A stretch of DNA of 43,865 nt from Lysinibacillus sp. ZYM-1. GTDB lineage: Bacteria; Bacillota; Bacilli; Bacillales_A; Planococcaceae. Positions 42,814 through 43,865 of the stretch are shown here, piece by piece. Position 1 is the first letter of the stretch; each line of letters begins with the position of its first letter. Under the pieces are notes generated by a model. The model saw nothing but the letters and a program-made list of their open reading frames with translations. It was not told the origin of the DNA and did no database searches. The translations under genes and the position numbers were made by a program. The stretch covers positions 45,193 through 89,057 of the forward strand of contig NZ_KQ465124.1 of NCBI RefSeq assembly GCF_001308875.1, given 5' to 3'.

Positions 42814-42881
42814 CCCGCATAGTCCAGCATTTACGGTGCCGGGTAGAGACACTAGAGCCAATCCTCTAGCATATATGGGGG
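42814..42881 (-). promoter_or_regulatory. Purine riboswitch aptamer, guanine class
   Basis: The three-way junction is visible: P1 (CCC..CATA against TATG.GGG), P2 (CTAGAG/CTCTAG), the junction TCTCTACC, P3 (CCGGC/GCTGG) with the loop ACCGTAAAT, and the closing GACTATG. The pyrimidine at the ligand-pairing site is C (GACTATG, not GATTATG), which specifies guanine or hypoxanthine. Two differences from the B. subtilis xpt aptamer are seen. The P2 loop GATTGG has six bases rather than seven, and the position matching U48 is C. It should reduce pur operon expression when guanine is plentiful. Confidence 0.93.
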
Positions 42882-42904
42882 ATTTATTTGTTTTTCCTTC
42901 TCAC

Positions 42905-42933
42905 ATTTTAACAAGTGATCGCATTATCGTCAA
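42905..42933 (-). promoter_or_regulatory. Sigma-A promoter of the purine operon
   Basis: Minus-strand TTGACG (42928-42933) and TAAAAT (42905-42910) are separated by 17 bases. This places the start of transcription about 15-20 bases before the riboswitch and gives a leader near 300 bases. Confidence 0.8.
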
Positions 42934-42937
42934 TGTA

Positions 42938-42983
42938 AAAATGCGAACATTTTTTATAAGCACTAAAAAAATGTTCGGATTTT
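42938..42983 (-). promoter_or_regulatory. PurR-type PurBox pair
   Basis: Two inverted boxes with the core CGAA (42944-42947) and TTCG (42974-42977) are set about 18 bases apart, just upstream of the -35 box. Their sequences, AAAATCCGAACATT and AATGTTCGCATTTT, fit the Bacillus PurBox pattern bound by PurR (the PRPP-sensing repressor). The extended arms CGAACATTTTTT and AAAAAATGTTCG are perfectly complementary and are followed by CATTTTTA on the minus strand, so the RNA form could also terminate transcription from the upstream gene. Confidence 0.85.
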
Positions 42984-42991
42984 AGTCAAAA

Positions 42992-43186
42992 TCAATCCAT
43001 GTCTTGAGTAGGTATGGCTTTAAATTGGATTTTTTGACGTAAATATGTGGGTTCACCATCGACTAAATGAAAAAGTGGTTCTTCTTTTCGGCCAATAGCC
43101 ATGTATCCATCCAGTCGCATTCTTGCTAAACACTCTTCTATGGTTTCGTTTTCTTGTACTTCATACCAAATTTGATTCTTCCCCAA
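42992..43186 (-). CDS. NETI motif-containing protein (YebG type)
   Basis: This 64-residue protein carries the motif NETIEECLARM near residues 13-23, followed by a GYMAIGRKEEPLF core. It belongs to the small NETI/YebG family found just upstream of purE in B. subtilis. The start is TTG at 43186 with AAAGGAAG six bases upstream. Its function is unknown. It ends nine bases before the PurBox pair. Confidence 0.85.
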   Translation of the reverse strand: MGKNQIWYEVQENETIEECLARMRLDGYMAIGRKEEPLFHLVDGEPTYLRQKIQFKAIPTQDMD

Positions 43187-43290
43187 CTGTTTCTTCCTTT
43201 CAATTTCTTAATTTATAACCTAGCACTTGTACTTCATTATACCTTTAGTTGCCTTAGGAAGTATGTAAGAACTGATTAATTGTTCTTTAA

Positions 43291-43325
43291 ATTATAAAAA
43301 ACTGCAGATATTGATCTGCAGTTTT
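43291..43325 (-). terminator. Intrinsic terminator after the small membrane protein gene
   Basis: AAAACTGCAGAT and ATCTGCAGTTTT (43298-43325) pair over 12 bases with a four-base loop. TTATAATTT follows on the minus strand after the T-rich arm. Confidence 0.88.
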
Positions 43326-43334
43326 GATTGAAGT

Positions 43335-43607
43335 TCAGCTAAAACCATAAAAAGCTTTTATATAGATGCCTAGAAATAGTAATAATAGAAGAGAATGAAG
43401 GATGACAAGAATCAAACGATAGTCTCCTTTTATGCCTAATAGGGCACTAACAATGCCTACTACGTCTAATATAAATGGCATAAACATACTTATCTCATTG
43501 AGGAATCTAAAAAAACCTCCATACCATCTCGTAGAATCATAACCAAACATTAAGAATGCTAGTAGTAGGCACAAAATTGAAAGAGTCGAAAAAATATTAT
43601 GCCTCAT
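43335..43607 (-). CDS. Small membrane protein of unknown function
   Basis: I start this gene at ATG 43607 (Met-Arg-His-Asn), with GGAGG at 43615-43619, seven bases upstream; a start seven codons earlier lacks a site. The 90-residue protein has three hydrophobic stretches: TLSILCLLLAFLMFGY near 6-21, ISMFMPFILDVVGIVSALLG near 39-58 and LILVILHSLLLLLFLGIYI near 65-83. I do not recognise the family. It lies between the rRNA operon terminator and the NETI gene and has its own terminator. Confidence 0.75.
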   Translation of the reverse strand: MRHNIFSTLSILCLLLAFLMFGYDSTRWYGGFFRFLNEISMFMPFILDVVGIVSALLGIKGDYRLILVILHSLLLLLFLGIYIKAFYGFS

Positions 43608-43730
43608 TTTTATTCCTCCGTCATTCAATTCAAATATAAAGAGTTAAGGGTTATCTATTTTAACCAGAGCTTTTCATGTATAAATTAATAATTTAGTAAA
43701 TTATATCACTGTTTTAATACTTTATAAAAT

Positions 43731-43758
43731 AAAAAAAGCCATGGAATATATCCATGAC
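43731..43758 (-). terminator. rRNA operon terminator
   Basis: GTCATGGA and TCCATGGC (43738-43758) pair with one wobble. TTTTTTTATTTT follows on the minus strand. It lies ten bases after the 5S rRNA 3' end. Confidence 0.9.
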
Positions 43759-43767
43759 TTCTTAAGT

Positions 43768-43865
43768 GCCTAGCGATGTCCTACTCTCACAGGGGGAAGC
43801 CCCCAACTACCATCGGCGCTAAAGAGCTTAACTTCCGTGTTCGGTATGGGAACGGGTGTGACCTC
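43768..43865 (-). rRNA. rrf: 5S ribosomal RNA, 3' part
   Basis: The minus strand reads GAGGTCACACCCGTTCCCAT, continues through CCGAACACGGAAGTTAAGC and GCGCCGATGGTAGT, and ends with GAGAGTAGGACATCGCTAGGC. These are conserved 5S rRNA blocks. The 5' end, about 18-20 bases, lies beyond the right edge of the window. It marks the end of an rRNA operon transcribed in the same direction as the purine genes. Confidence 0.97.

Noticed and set aside
42626..42820. A 64-codon frame in the purE leader
   Set aside because: It begins inside the P1 stem of the riboswitch, has no ribosome binding site and covers regulatory RNA.

Overview
The window is low-GC DNA, and almost every gene lies on the minus strand. 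Gene order (purine operon, yerA-yerB-yerC, pcrB-pcrA-ligA-camS, gatCAB, dgkB, rlmCD) matches the Bacillus subtilis pur/yer region. Protein character and the local differences suggest a Bacillales member near Lysinibacillus. That genus is an inference from gene order and style, not from a database search.

Reading in transcription order (right to left): the right edge holds the 3' part of a 5S rRNA and its terminator, which is the end of an rRNA operon. Next come a small membrane protein and a NETI-motif protein (YebG type). Then follows a PurR-type PurBox pair with a sigma-A promoter, a guanine-class riboswitch, and a complete purine operon purE-K-B-C-S-Q-L-F-M-N-H-D (42591 to 29595) that makes IMP from PRPP. 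Three gaps inside this operon carry strong hairpins without U-tracts.

The middle part holds one plus-strand gene (29055-29480, YgaP/DUF2892-like) converging on purD. It is followed by yerA-yerB-yerC, then pcrB-pcrA-ligA-camS (archaeal-type prenyltransferase, helicase, DNA ligase, lipoprotein), gatCAB (tRNA amidotransferase), a one-cysteine thioredoxin-like protein and dgkB. The cytochrome bd genes cydA-cydB come next. They are flanked by two very small single-span membrane proteins that are easily missed: a CydS-like subunit after cydB and an unrecognised 40-codon frame before cydA.

The left part holds rlmCD, then a 661-codon frame joining an AraC-type regulator to an iron-siderophore-type binding lipoprotein. 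It has Fur-box promoters both upstream and inside the frame, so it probably acts as two genes. Then come dus and a glycerol module in the order glpD, glpP, glpF, glpK. Both glpD and glpF have promoter-leader-terminator structures expected for GlpP antitermination. GlpK carries Leu instead of His at position 232, the HPr phosphorylation site known from Gram-positive glycerol kinases. The first 900 bases hold a gene cut by the window edge and two opposed gene remnants meeting at an apparent rearrangement scar.

I saw no CRISPR array, prophage, intact insertion sequence or recognisable defence island. The most unusual items are the AraC/binding-protein frame with its internal Fur promoter, the small membrane frames around cydAB, the PurBox pair that may also act as a terminator, and the altered GlpK regulatory site.
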